Shown here: piece by piece, positions 11,428-23,189 of the stretch
How positions within the stretch are numbered: position 1 is the stretch's first letter
Layout: the number at the start of each line of letters is the position of its first letter
Assembly: GCA_039707465.1 (NCBI GenBank)
Contig: CM077648.1
Coordinates: 72,745,619 to 72,809,618 of the forward strand
Length of the DNA stretch: 64,000 nt
Direction: 5' to 3'
Source: Rhabdophis nuchalis
Lineage: Eukaryota > Chordata > Lepidosauria > Squamata > Natricidae
Position numbers and translations under genes: made by a program
The notes under the pieces: model-generated
What the model was told of the DNA's origin: nothing
Seen by the model: only the letters and a program-made list of their open reading frames with translations
Database searches by the model: none

Positions 11428-11683
11428 ACCTAGGCTAATTGAGATTAAAAACAGATCCCTGTTCTCATCCTTCTTTGGTAGGCTATATGTAACTAATTAA
11501 TGATTGATTGACTGATTGGTCAATTAATGCATAAAACATTGGGAAATAGTTGTCCCTCTGACAATAGTTCCTTGTGATATTCTGAGATGGAAAATGAACT
11601 CCTGGGGAACTGTAGTTGACAACAGACGCTCAGGTGACTCTTAATGGCCATTTAAAGAGCAAAAAGCAAAACTCATTACATCT

Positions 11684-11885
11684 GTACCATTGGTGTCCAA
11701 ATATTTGGCTTGCCTGGGCTGCACTGAGTGAGCAGGAATTGTCTTGGGCCACATATAAAATATGTTATAAATTAATGTATACAAATATCAAATGTCCTTT
11801 ATTTTTTGTATTACATTTATGATCTTGTGGGGTTGCATTACTATCTGTCCAGGGCTACATATGGCCTATGGTCTGGACATATTTG
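11684..11885 (+). mobile_element. Degenerate hAT MITE
   Basis: The left end 'cattggtgtccaaatatttg' faces a right end 'ggtctggacatatttg'. The body includes 'ttgtcttgggccacatata' and 'cttgtggggttgcatta'. Flanking octamers agree only partly, so the TSD is decayed. Confidence 0.5.
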
Positions 11886-12889
11886 ATCTATATGGCTTCG
11901 TATAGTCAAATCTTGGTTGGATACGGAGAGTCTCCTATGGTTTGTGGAACCCAAATAAATAATCATGGTTATGATAACACAGCACGTATGAATGGGAACC
12001 CCCAAAAGCCAAACAATTGTTCATTTTCAGACATGGAAAACCTTCTTGTAATGAAATGCTTGTTATTGCTGGAAGTATTGACTGGCTTCTTTCAGTCTAA
12101 AGAATTATTTACCTAACCATGATTTATAAATCAAATTAAAATATGGTAAACCAAAACAACAAAACTGCATTATGACTTAATACAAAATGTAAAGTCATTT
12201 TCCCAAATACCTAGCTATCCACAAATAATCTCTGGTTCATTAAAACAAAACCTGATGAAATTGGTAAGCCTTGGCATTATTTTGAAATATTTTCTTTTTA
12301 AATATAAGTGCAACTATGATGAAAAAAACAGAAAACACTGATTCTGTAAATGAATGACCATTATAATAGTTATTCAAATTCCCAGAAATCAAGGCAAACA
12401 TAATGTATGTTAAATAATGAATTTTATAAAGAACCAATACAGTGAAACCCTGATTTAACATCATTTGAAAGATAGAGTAGCTATTCTTTGTGAGTGTCTA
12501 TTAAATAATAAAATATAAATTATATAATATGATAAACAAACACAAAACCAATTTGCACTGTTTGGGTCATACTGTCATTCACCAAATCATGTAATTTGAC
12601 ACAAATAATATGAATTGATGTGTGTGTTTTTAAAAGGTCGAATCCAGACTATTGAGACTATTCAATGGACACATCCACTGTTTCTGAGAATGCTGAGATA
12701 GAAATATTGTCCATTGTATCTATTAATCAGTTACCTATTATATTGCATTTTCACTGTAATAGGTTTTGTGGAGTAAAGGCTTTTTGTGGAATTTGAGATC
12801 TTTATCCCATGACAATACTTTGATAGGCTGGATTGCTTAGGGTCAGTTTCCATTATGTGAAACATGACTAGTGGCCCTATTGTTGGAGC
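11886..12889. other. No feature recognised
   Basis: About 1 kb of AT-rich DNA. Short open frames at 11868-12116 and 12240-12464 carry no recognisable domain. Confidence 0.4.
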
Positions 12890-12897
12890 ACATGCTG

Positions 12898-13385
12898 CAG
12901 GGGTGGGTTTCTGCCAGTTCTAGCCTCCTCTTCTATGGAAGAGGTTCCACAAATCTACAGTGCCATTTAGAACTGGTTCCAGCTCCCTCCCCCCGCCCGC
13001 CCGCACATCATCAAGATGAAAAGTGAGAGGAGGAATTCTGGGAGTTGAAATCTTAAAGCTGTCAAGTTTGAACACCCCTGGGGTTTTTTTCCCCTAAAGG
13101 GTTAGGGTGCAAGGGTCTTGTAACTTGACAGCTTTAAGACTTGCGTGCTTCAAATGCCAGAGTTTCTGAGCCAACATTTTGGTTGCTAAGCGAGTTTCAC
13201 CACATTTTACAAGTTGGTCACACCCACCCAGTCACATGACTGCCAAGCCAGTCCCACTCGGTCACATGGCTGGCAAGCCACTCACACCCAGTCACATGGC
13301 GGCAAGCCACTCCCATCCAGTCACATGGCCGGCAAGCCACTCCCACAAAGCAGGCCACACCTACAGATTTTGAAACCCACCACTG
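12898..13385 (+). mobile_element. Non-autonomous hAT element containing a minisatellite
   Basis: Termini 'caggggtgggtttctgcc' and 'gaaacccaccactg', with an exact 8-bp TSD 'acatgctg' (12890-12897, 13386-13393). It contains a fragment of another MITE ('aattctgggagttgaaatc', ~13034) and a short tandem array at 13221-13350. Confidence 0.85.
13221..13350 (+). repeat. Minisatellite, ~31-bp unit, about four copies
   Basis: Units centre on 'agtcacatggctggcaagcc' with small changes between copies. The array lies wholly inside the hAT element. Confidence 0.8.
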
Positions 13386-13423
13386 ACATGCTGGATATTT
13401 AATACATTGTATAGAAATATAAG

Positions 13424-13575
13424 AAAGTCAGTTCAGTGGAGTGGTTAAGGCACTGCGCTAGACACCAGGAAACTAGTTCTAGTCACAAAGCCAACTGAAT
13501 TCTCTGCCAGCCCTGAGAACAACGCAAACCATTTCAGACAATCTTGGTTAGAAAATTGTAGGAGCTATTCCAGGG
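13424..13575 (+). mobile_element. tRNA-derived SINE, partial
   Basis: A tRNA-like head with 'gtggttaaggcactgcgcta' (A-box region) and 'agttctagtcac' (B-box region), followed by a short unrelated body with 'gcaaaccatttcagacaatc'. The same head type occurs on the minus strand at 5.35 and 51.6 kb. Confidence 0.55.
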
Positions 13576-15013
13576 GTCAAGTTTAAAAAATAAGAAGGAA
13601 GGGATCATACCAACAATACATAATTATTAATCAGTTAGGGGATACATTTTGAAGTAGACTCAGAAACTGAAGTTTCAACCCACCACCCCACCCAAAAACA
13701 AACCCAACACCCACCCCTCAGAATCTTTCCACACGGCTGTGAACCCAGAACTCTTTTGCAGGGCTCTTGAGACTTTTGTGGCTATTAAATTGCAGTCAAC
13801 ACCAGAACTGTATGTTGATATTTTGCTGATTTGACCAATGAATATTTGACTTCCATTTGATTGTATTTAACTGTAAACTACTGAGAGCTGATCTGATTGA
13901 ACAAGGAAACTGAGCATTTCCAACAGACTAATGAGGACTATTGTAGGAACTAATGTACAACTGCCATCTGTTGTCCCCAAATAAAGACTCTATGATGCAT
14001 TATACAACAAAACACTTGCTTGATAAGGTTTTGGAAGTTTACCTTAAAAAATCAGAATATAATTTCATCACAGAAGAATATTTGAAAAATGAAAAGATAA
14101 ATAATAAAGATCATAGAAAAAAGCCTATGTCATTAGTCTACCAAATGTATGGCTTTTATCTGTCAGAATTCTAAGTACATATATACATGTTCTTTAAAAT
14201 CTTTCCCTAGAAGTAACAGCTATAAGCACAAGTGGGACTACAGTAGGTACAATTTACTACTTGACCTGGTGGCAGCTAGTAAATTACATGCAATCCACTA
14301 GTACACCGTATGCTTTCCTAAATTTCTCGGTGTTAGTCTCAATGATTACAGCGCATTTGACCATTATATTATTGGGCATATATTACTTTTTTTTTTGAAA
14401 AAGCTGTATGTGAATTAACGTAAGTAGTGAAGTTTTATTGGTACGATTTTAAAGAAAGCATTTTAAAATCAATAAAATGTTATTTAATTGTATTAATTTC
14501 AAATATGCGTTTTGCTCACAAAACCTGAAAGGGGGTTGCAATCAAACTGAGGCCATGCCTATTTACTCATGACTTATATTCAAATATTTAGAATGTAAAT
14601 GTAAGGAAATGCAGGCGCAGACTGGCATATTGACAAAAAGCCAGAAAGAATTCTAATATACTTTTAAAATACTGGTTCTTACTATTAGCAGTAGTCCTTA
14701 ATAATAAGGCTCAGGATGAGCGTTCTGCTATGTGTTAGTCCCTAGCAATAACTTAAAATATTAATGTCCTTGGATAATTTAAAAAAATATTATGGGTCCT
14801 TAATAAATTGTATTAAAATAACACAATAATAAAGATGTTACACTGTTGACCTGCATTTTTCTAATGCAGAATCCAAGTTCATACAAAGAAAGTTGTTTTA
14901 GCAGAAAAATGCAGGAATTTCCAAAATTGAAATAAAATAAGCTATATATTAGGAATACAATATACAACATATTATGGCACAGAGATACAAGACAATTAAA
15001 TTTATAATTGTTT
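13576..15013. other. No feature recognised
   Basis: AT-rich sequence. The 73-codon frame at 13953-14174 has no recognisable domain. Confidence 0.4.
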
Positions 15014-15059
<46 letters not shown>

Positions 15060-15100
15060 TACAGACAGACATACATAGATATACACACACACACACACAT
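15014..15100 (+). repeat. Compound microsatellite (GATA)n-(GACA)n-(AC)n
   Basis: About 8 GATA units, then GACA units interrupted by 'gacatacagaca', then about 9 AC units. GATA/GACA tracts of this kind are widespread in snakes. Confidence 0.95.
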
Positions 15101-16239
15101 TCAAGGTTCATTGAATTGAATTGAGCCGATTTTTAATAAATATGTTTGGGATACTTAAATAGTTTCTCTTTAATTGAACAGTTCCATTCATACAGTATAT
15201 ATTCAGGTGTGCTACTGTGTCCAATAGCATTTACTTCCCAGCTCAGTACGGATAGAATTACAATCTTTATGTATCAATGAATAGTTACTCCACCTATATT
15301 AGCAAGTAAATGAACTGTGCCAGCTTTCTATTGACATCTCTCTTTCTCTCTTACTATTGCAGGATCCTACCTACAAATTTCAGCATCATTTAACAGAAAT
15401 TATGATTTGTAGGATTTCTGGGGGGTGGGGTGGGGGGAACAATTTTCCAAACTAAGATAGCCCTGAAACATTCATTAGCATTTGTGCAAGTTTACGGTCA
15501 CTTAGCATAGTCGTAACAATTCACAATTACACCAGTCCACAGACTACATGCCTTTATTTGCTTCAAGCAATTATTGCAGGCAAAAAATAAAATATTATTT
15601 TCCTCTTCATCAATGCCTCTAAAAGTTACAATACTGTACAACCATATGTTATAATCTTGATTTTTAGAAAGAAGATAGGCAAGGTTAATATTATTAACCT
15701 GTATTGTATGCAATAAGGCTATAAAGATGAAAGAGGATGAAAGGAAAGCTACATTAAAATACTACTGGCAATGGAATAGTTCAAAGTTTTCAAAAAGCTA
15801 TGTAATATTTTGTCACAACAATGTAAGAAATAAAATTAAAATGTAGTCTTTCTCAAACAAATTAATCTTTTTTTAAGAATGCACAAATTATAATAGTTGT
15901 TTTCATCATCTTTGCCTTAAAAGACGAGTGGCATTTCTCCCTACAAGAAAAGGCTCTCTAGTATTTCAAGGTGAATATACCAAGATGCTAAGAGCCAACA
16001 ATATGAATAACATTTTTTTTAATTCTTGGTCAGGATTTCCCCCCAGGAGTTTTAACCTAATGCCCAGGACACAGGGGACAAGGACTGATAAGTGCTACCT
16101 GGAATGCAAACCGGTAATAAATATCCCATCATAACTTTAGCACTTCAGACAAATGCTTCTTTACCCAGTGAAATCATGAAAATCCTGAAGCAGCATCACA
16201 CTGTATTAAGACCTGGCTGGGCATGGCTATCCAACCCTT
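15101..16239. other. No feature recognised
   Basis: AT-rich, no convincing open frame. A short G-rich run lies at 15420-15437. Confidence 0.4.
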
Positions 16240-16248
16240 TAGCTACAC

Positions 16249-16302
16249 CTCCCTCTCTCCCTCTCCCTCTCTTTCTCCCTCCCTCCCTCCCCCTCTCCCT
16301 AA
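16249..16302 (+). repeat. Pyrimidine-rich (CCCT)n-like tract
   Basis: Repeated 'ccctctctccctctccct' and 'ccctccctccctcc' runs. Confidence 0.85.
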
Positions 16303-16439
16303 GTGCATGCATTCATAGAGTTCTTCTTTGTTTGCTAGCAATACGTTGTACAAAGAGACAGGCATATTTGAAAGTAACCATTAAAGCTGTCTTTATAGAA
16401 TGCTGCAATACACCATTAAATTAATAAACAAAGAAAGCC

Positions 16440-16990
16440 CAATATACCTTTTGCAAGTCTCCTCAGAATCTGACATCGGCATTTAAATGAGACAGCTATC
16501 ATTCTTGCTCACCGCCTTCAGAGGCCAAGGATACTCCTAAGAGGCTCCGCTTCGGAGGATGCAGTAGAAGCATATGAATTCCTCATCCACATACCAGAAG
16601 AAAGAAAGGTAGTCCCAGTGGGGAGTGACAAAGCTTAATTTCTCTTGGCTGATGCAGAGATCAGCTCCATGTCATCAAGCAAAGCTATGTCATTCAGTGC
16701 TGCTCCTACCACTGCCACCGCTTGCAGACTCAGCTGAATAGCTTAAAAGGCAGTATTTAACAGCAGCAAGGCATCAAATGGTGTAAGATCCCAACAAAGA
16801 TGCTAAACACGGCTTTGCTGCCATCTCCTCGACTATGGTATGGTGTTGTACAGCAAGCATCAGCTTCTGTTCCAGGCAAAGAGCCATGCATTTTAGCACA
16901 ATCAGGGGATTTCCCCCGCTCCTCCTGCTTTCTCAATCCTTCAGATATTTAACTCTCTGTTAGGATGGTGTGCTGAGTTATTAGAGCACC
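16440..16990. other. Non-repetitive, GC-elevated block of unknown nature
   Basis: Complexity and GC content are higher than in the flanks, and no TIR, tail or LINE homology is visible. On the minus strand possible splice donors are seen ('gaaggcggtgagcaag' near 16512 and 'ttgcaaaaggtatatt' near 16455). Open frames are short (under 45 codons). It could be a non-coding first exon, a conserved regulatory block or simply unique DNA; the sequence alone does not decide. Confidence 0.3.
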
Positions 16991-18020
16991 AAATACATCT
17001 TCATTCTTAACTGCAGATGGCCGAAAAAGTGCACTGATTTTCAATTTAAACATAATTTCAAAGCGAACGGATCCCTTACAGTTCCTGAGAATGAAGGGGA
17101 AAGAGGAGAAAAGGAGAGAAACCCAGAGGAGGCTTTCTAAGAAGGAATAGTCATTAATCATAGTAATGATGATAAAACAAGCAATGCACAGGGAGCCAGG
17201 AATGAGAAAGGAACATAAGCTCTAACTTATGTCTATATATTTATCCTATTAGCCTTATATTAATAATCTATTATAACATTACAAAATTTTGCAGATGATT
17301 CCATAACACTCAAGATTTTTTTAACAACCTCTTGTCTGTTAAGCAAATAAATTTTCCTATTTATGCTTCTATCATAAAACAATGAGATAACACATGGCAT
17401 TAAAACATTTTTCAACTTGTAGGCCAACTGCATCTCTTTTTGTGGTCAAAACAATTAGGAAGATCCCATTATGAAACTTCAAAGCTGACTAGCGTTCACT
17501 TTTTAATACTGATTTTCTTTTTTTCTTAATTCTTTCATAAAATGAAGAAATTTAAAACTCCCTAGTATCAGATAAATTATTATCTGCTATTCCCAGTTTT
17601 TCACAGATCACAATCAAATCTTTGTTTTAATCTTAGATCATAACAAAAATAAACTTTATAAAAGCAAAAAAAAAAAGCAGTTTTGTATATACAGATGATC
17701 AGAGAAAAATAGAAAACCAAATGACAAACATGGCAAAAGAATTTCAGAATTTGCCAGCTTAATTTATAGAATTTAGTTATAGGCATTAACTGAAACATTG
17801 GCATAATTTGTGCAGCTGCTTGAGCAAAACTGCCAGTCGTAAGGACTCTCTAATATTATGGTTAGCGCAAAATAAATTTTATTGGGATCAGTCCAGTCTT
17901 CTTCCCCAAACTGGATCAAATAATTTCATATAGACTACTGCAGGAGAAGAAACAAATAAAACTCCATGTAATTTCATTAACATATGGACATAAGGAACCT
18001 TCTTGAACCAGGCTCAAAAT
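16991..18020. other. No feature recognised
   Basis: AT-rich DNA without recognisable elements. Confidence 0.4.
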
Positions 18021-18023
18021 ATA

Positions 18024-18154
18024 GGTAGTCCTTGGCTTGATAATCGTTTGTTTAGTGATGGCTAGTTACAATGGCACTGAAAAAAGTGACTAGTGGCCAA
18101 TTTTTACACTTACGGCCTTTTGCAGCATCCCATGGTCACATGATCAAAATTCAG
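18024..18154 (+). mobile_element. Tigger/pogo-like MITE, right-truncated
   Basis: Starts with 'ggtagtccttggcttgataa' after a TA and runs to 'catgatcaaaattcag', where L1 sequence begins. The same family is complete at 4782-5171 and 52405-52803. Confidence 0.7.
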
Positions 18155-18452
18155 GCACATTGGTATTTCTAAATAGTGCTTCCCTTTCACTCTTTCCCAT
18201 ATTGTTAACAATCCATTCCTTACATAATGTCTTTGAAAATAGCCATGTGCCTTACTTTACCATACCACAAAAAAACATCCCAACCTAGTGGCAAATCATG
18301 ACCTTCCAATGTCAATAATCTTGTATTACTCAGTAAGACCCATTCTTTCATCCAAGCTAATCCTGCTGCTTGATAATACAATTCCCAGTTTGTTAATCCA
18401 AATCCACCTCGAATTCTTGCATCTTGCAACATTTTTATATTTATTTTTGCTA
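18155..18452 (-). pseudogene. L1 ORF2 C-terminal region, inverted 5' segment
   Basis: The minus strand encodes an L1 ORF2 stretch after the RT core: AKINIKMLQDARIRGGFGL, NWELYYQAAGLAWMKEW, LLTLEGHDLPLGWDVFLWYG and onward. At its distal end it reads 'gaaataccaatgtg', the same ORF2 position at which the plus-strand segment begins at 18452. This head-to-head arrangement is a typical L1 5' inversion (twin priming). No RT catalytic core is present. Confidence 0.8.
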
Positions 18453-18731
18453 GAAACACCAATGTGGCTTTCAACAATGGAAGCATTGACACATCCAAAT
18501 ATTAGTAGTATGAAAAATATCATTAGATATAAAGATATCTTAACAGAAAGGAGGGGAGGAACTCAAACAAAAACAAGAATTAGAAAAACAAGGGATTGAT
18601 AGAGGATGGTTTTCACAATTGCAAATACAATCAAGATATGAAAAAGATAAAAGGGAATATGCTTTTAATTTTTAAGCTCGGAGTTGGATAAGATACTTAT
18701 GGGAACGGAAGAAAGAATAATTAAGAAACTA
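18452..18731 (+). pseudogene. L1 ORF2 C-terminal region, plus-strand segment (left of insertion)
   Basis: Continues ORF2 in the plus direction: PMWLSTMEALTHPNISS, NIIRYKDILT, and after frame disturbance ...ILMGTEERIIKKL, where the TIR element is inserted at a TA. The sequence resumes at 26588. Confidence 0.78.
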
Positions 18732-18809
18732 CCATATTTATCAGAGTATAAGACGCACCAGAGTATAAGACGCACCCAGGTTTTGAAGAGGCAATTTTTT
18801 TAAAAAAGG

Positions 18810-18985
18810 AGGTAGGTAGATAGAGGGATAGAGAGGGAGAGAAGGAGAGAGAAATACAGTAGGTAGGGAGGGAGCGCGAAAGTGTAGGTAGGTAAGTGGA
18901 TAGGTAGGTAGAGGGAGAGAGAGAGAGAGAGAAATACAGTAGGTAGATATGTAGGGAGAGATAGTGTGTAGTTAGGTAGGTAGGT
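18810..18985 (+). repeat. GGTA/GATA/GA microsatellite field in TIR element copy B, left part
   Basis: Irregular runs of 'ggtaggtagatagaggga' and 'gagagagagaaatacagtag'. The field continues after the CR1 at 25632-26000. Confidence 0.9.
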
Positions 18986-19144
18986 ACATAAGAACATAAG
19001 AATAGCCTTTCTGGAACAGGCCACAGCTCATCAGGTCCAGCATTCTGTCTCACACAATGGCTCCTCATTTGCTTTAGGGTATTCCCAAGCAGATGTCTTC
19101 ACCTGCTTATGATTCCCTGCAAATGGCATTGAGAAATATCCTGC

Positions 19145-21579
19145 CTATCTCTCCAACCCGGAGGGTGTCCTTAGGCGTCCATAATGATAGCCATTGATAC
19201 CCTTGCTCTCTGTGAACTTGTCTAATCCTTTCTTAAAGTTGTCGAGGCTGACAGCTGTCACCACTTCTTCTGGCAGGTAGTTCCATAGACCAGTGATTCT
19301 CTGGGAGAAAAAGTACTTCCTCTTATTTGTTTGAGGTCTAGCTATCAAAAGGTTCATGAAGTGCCCCCTAGTTTTAGTGTTGTGCGATAGGGAAAACAGT
19401 TTTTCCTTTTCGACTTTGTCCACACCGTGCATGATTTTATAGACTTCAATCAGGTCACCTCTCAGGCGCCGTCATTCTAGAGTGAAGAGGCCCAGCCATT
19501 GCAGCCTCAGTTGGTAAGGAAGGTGTTCCAGCCCCCTAATCATTCTGGTTGCCCTCCTCTGCACCTTTTCCATTTCCATAATGTCCTTCTGAAGGTATGG
19601 TGACCAGAACTGTACACAATACTCCAGATGGGGCCTCACCATAGATTTATAAAGAGGCAAAATGACACTTGCTGACTTATTTTCTATACCCTTCCTAATG
19701 ATCCCTAGCAATGAGTTTGCTTTTTTCACTGCTGTGGCACACTGGGTTGACACCTTCATTGAGCTGTCCACCAGGACACCAAGGTCCCTTTCCTGGTTAG
19801 TTGCAAGGAGTTCAGACCCCATTAGTTTATAGATGTAGTTGGTTTTCTTTGCCCCAATGTGCATCACTCTGCACTTACTAATGTTGAAGCTCATTTGCCA
19901 CTGGGTTGCCCACTCCCCCAGTGTCAAGAGATCCCTCTGGAGCTCCTCACACTCTCTCTCAGTTTTTACTACCCTGTATAATTTAATGTCATCAGCGAAT
20001 TTGGCTACCTTGCTGTTTACTCCTACTCCTAGATCGCTTATGAAAAGGTTGAAGAGCAGGGGTCCCAGTACTGAACCTTGGGGGACCCCACTCTTTACCT
20101 CCCTCCACTTGGAGAAGTGTCCATTTAATGCTACTCTCTCTTTTCTGTCCCTTAGCCAGTTGCTAATCCAGGACAAGGCCTGTCCCTTTATTCCATGACT
20201 GGCAAGTTTATTTAAGAGCCTTTGGTGCGGGACCTTGTCAAAGGCCTTTTGAAAGTCCAGATAAACAATGTCAACTGGATCTCCCTTGTCCACGTGCTTG
20301 TTGACACTCTCAAAAAATTCCAGCAGATTAGTGGGGCATGATTTGCCCTTGCAAAAGCCATGTTGGCTCTCCTTCAGCAATGCCTTCTCTTCTACATGCC
20401 TATTAATTTTATCCTTTAAGATGGTTTCCATCACTTTACCTGGGACACTTGTCAAGCTGACCGGTCGGTAATTTCCTGGATCACCTCTGGATCCTTTTTT
20501 GAAGATAGGTGTTATATTCCCTACCTTCCAGTCATCCGGCACAAGGCCTGATTTGAGGGAAAGATTATATATTTTGGCAAGGACATCAGCAATTTCATCT
20601 TTAAGTTCCTTGAGAACTCGTGGATGGATGCCATCTGGTCCTGGTGATTTGTTAGTGTTTAGTTTAACAAGACATGCAAGGACCTCCTCCCTGGTTATTT
20701 CTATCTGGGTTAATTCCTCAGTTTCCCTCCCTACAAAGATAGGCTCTGTTTTGGGCATGTGATCTCTGTCTTCTTCAGTGAATACTGAAGCAAAGAATTC
20801 ATTGAGTCTCTCTGCAATCTCTGTTTCCTCCTTAATAATCCCTTGCCTTCCATTGTCATCTAATAGCCCAATGGCCTTCCCAGTTGGGTTCTTACTTCTA
20901 ATGTACTTAAAGAAGTCCTTGTTATTTCTTTGAGTGTTTTTAGCTAAACGCTCCTCAAAGTCTTGCTTTGCTTTCCTGATTGTTGCCTTGCATTTGTTCT
21001 GTCAGAATTTATGTTTCTGCCTGTTGTCCTCATTTGGAGAAGCCTTCCATCTTTTAAATGAGCTTTTCTTGCTTTTGATCACTTCCTGAACAGCTTCTGT
21101 AAGCCACATCGGAGTCCTCTTGAACCTGCCGGTGCCCTTTTTCCTTTTAGGTATACATTCCAATTGGGCCTCTGTTATTGTTTTTGTGAGCAGCCTCCAT
21201 GCCTCATGGAGTGTTTGGACTTTCTCAGTTCTCCCTTTCAGCTTCTTTTTTACTAGTTTCCTCATCTTCGGGAAATTTCCTTTATGAAAATTTAAGGTCT
21301 CTGTGTTAGATTTTATTGGTGATTTGCAGTCTATGATTAAGTTAAAAATAATTGTGTTGTGGTCACTGTTCCCTATTGGATCAGTCACATTAACATTTTG
21401 CACCAGATCCTGTATATTGCTCAGAACCAAGTCAAGGATTTTTGTACCTCTAGTTGGGTCTTCAACCATCTGTTCCAGGGAACAATCATTTAGCATATCT
21501 AGGAACTTTATCTCTTTGTCATGTGCTGAACAACAGTTCACCCAGTCTATGTGAGGGTAATTGAAATCCCCCATTATAA
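19145..21579 (-). pseudogene. CR1 endonuclease (C-terminal part) and reverse transcriptase
   Basis: In order on the minus strand: endonuclease MGDFNYPHIDW (~21570), DLVLSN and GNSDHNTIIF (~21360, conserved SDH); then a linker with VFTEEDRDHMPK; RT with NTNKSPGPDGIHPRVLKEL (~20640), NYRPVSLTSVPGKVME (~20460), YLDFQKAFDKVPHQRL (catalytic Asp, ~20250), [18 protein letters not shown] (~20080), KFADDIKLY (FADD catalytic site, ~20000), then thumb and C-terminal RRATRMIRGLEHLPYQ. A TGA near 19470 splits off the last ~110 codons (19145-19465, with ITGLWNYLPEEVV). A frameshift lies near 21000. All RT catalytic motifs are intact, so the copy is relatively young but inactive. Confidence 0.88.
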
Positions 21580-22728
21580 TGCGCAGAGGATTCAACTGCG
21601 CATGCGCGACATGGCGGTCGCGTTCTGAGACCTGGGAGAAGCCCAGGGGGCTTTTTTACCCCCAGGAAGATGCCGCCAGCCCCACTTACCACCGCTGAGG
21701 GCTGGCTCGACAAGCTGAACCCCCTGTCATCGCGCCGAGGCGCCCGAAGTTGAAGGGCGAGCTGTGCGGGCTACGAGAGAGAATGGAGAGGCGACTCGGC
21801 CTGTTTGCGGCCTAGAGCGTCCCGGCGCGGCCGGAAGGAAGAGAGGTAGGCCGCAAAGCCGGGACGCGGAAGAACAACGAACTGCGATATGGGGCCAGGC
21901 CAGGAGCGTTACCATCGGGCCGCATGACTAGTGGTAGGTCGTGCGGTCATACCCTGGCCTGGACCCGAAATACCCACCACCCGCTGGCGTGGACTGCTCA
22001 TGAGGGAGGATGGATGGAAGAAAGCAGAAGGTTGACGAGAGAAGGTGTGGAGGTATGGAAGGACGGAGGCGTTGGAGGAGTTGGAGGAAGCAGGAGGAGA
22101 AGGAGAAGGTGAAAGAGAGAAATGGAGAAGGAGAGAGAAGGAGAGATGGAAGGAGAGAGGCGAGAGATGGAGAGAGATGGACGGAGATGGTGAAGAGATG
22201 GAGATGGGAAGGAGTTGGAGACGGTGGAAATGGAAGAAGGAGAAGGAGAATGATGATGGCGAGATGGAGATGAGCTGGTGATGGAGGAAGGAGATGGCGA
22301 AGGTTGGTGATGTTGAAGGAGAAGGAGAAGGTCGAAGAAGAAGAAGTATGGAGAGTTGAGAGGATTGAATGGTTTGAATGTGATATGTTGGTGAGCAGCC
22401 CGGCGTGCAACATCTGCAGCCGGTTTGGGGAACGGTGGATCTGGCCGAGGACGATCCGGGAAGACCTCAAAGACCTCGGAGTGAGTGCGCGGGATTGGAG
22501 GAGGTTAGTTGAGCCATTTGAGGGCTTCATCTTACATCAGGCTGCATGATGGACTAACTAGCCATGCGGCACTAAATGCGAACTATGCCCATTTGGCCAG
22601 AAAAAGACAGATGGATGGGGCCTGTAATGGGACTGGATTCGATCTCCCCATCCATAAGACTCTGGACTGTCTGACTTTACCCCCCATCCTGAAGACTATT
22701 CTTGCACTAAATCACTTTACTTTCGGAC
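21580..22728 (+). promoter_or_regulatory. CpG-rich and purine-rich 5' leader of the L2 element
   Basis: The first ~370 bp are CpG-rich, as expected of a LINE internal promoter; 22000-22345 is almost all purine on the plus strand. Long open frames on either strand in the purine block are compositional artefacts. Promoter function is inferred. Confidence 0.5.
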
Positions 22729-23189
22729 TTGTGTTTGCCTTCCTGGACTTGGACTACCTCTGGGGCTTTTATCATGTACTCTAGGCGCGACCTCCTTGGC
22801 CTGCGAGAGTCTCCCCTCTCGCAGGCCTGGTCCTCCTGTTTAACACGGGCCCACATCGATGATGGATTGATTATTCCTGAGAGGTGGGCAAAGCGCAAGT
22901 TGAGGGGTTTTTTGGGGAGGTGTTTAATTCGGTTTTTAGGGGGTTCCAGGGAGGAGGGGAAAAATAGTCCAGGGAGGGGACAGCAAATGAGGCCGGCGGG
23001 TGGAAGTAGGGTAACGGAGGAAGGGGAGGAGGGGGGTCATTTCCATGGTGGCTTTTTCCATCGACTCGGTCTTGGGGAGGGGCAGGGTCGGAGGGAGACG
23101 GAATGGTCATCATCGGTCGGAAGACCGTGGCCGCTGGATTCAGGCGGTCACGTGCTCCAACTCTCCGCTCTCCCATCGCAGACTAGGTG

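Noticed and set aside
13179..13402. His/Ser/Pro-rich open frames, plus strand
   Set aside because: Translations of the 31-bp minisatellite inside a hAT element.
18721..19068. Tyr/Leu/Pro/Thr repeat proteins on the minus strand (also 25599-26108 and 32520-33122)
   Set aside because: Translations of GGTA/GATA/GA microsatellites inside TIR element X; the YLPTYLPTY pattern is compositional.
19472..20758. 428-codon RT frame as a possible domesticated host gene
   Set aside because: It lies in a CR1 with a normal CR1 3' terminus, a stop in the C-terminus and an L2 in the endonuclease; no sign of host use.
21928..22530. 200-codon Ser/Leu/Pro-rich open frame, minus strand
   Set aside because: Antisense of the purine-rich L2 leader; no domain, and pyrimidine-rich strands rarely contain stops.
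22871..23176. Pro-rich open frame, minus strand, in the L2 leader
   Set aside because: Shadow of GC-rich leader sequence opposite the L2 reading direction.
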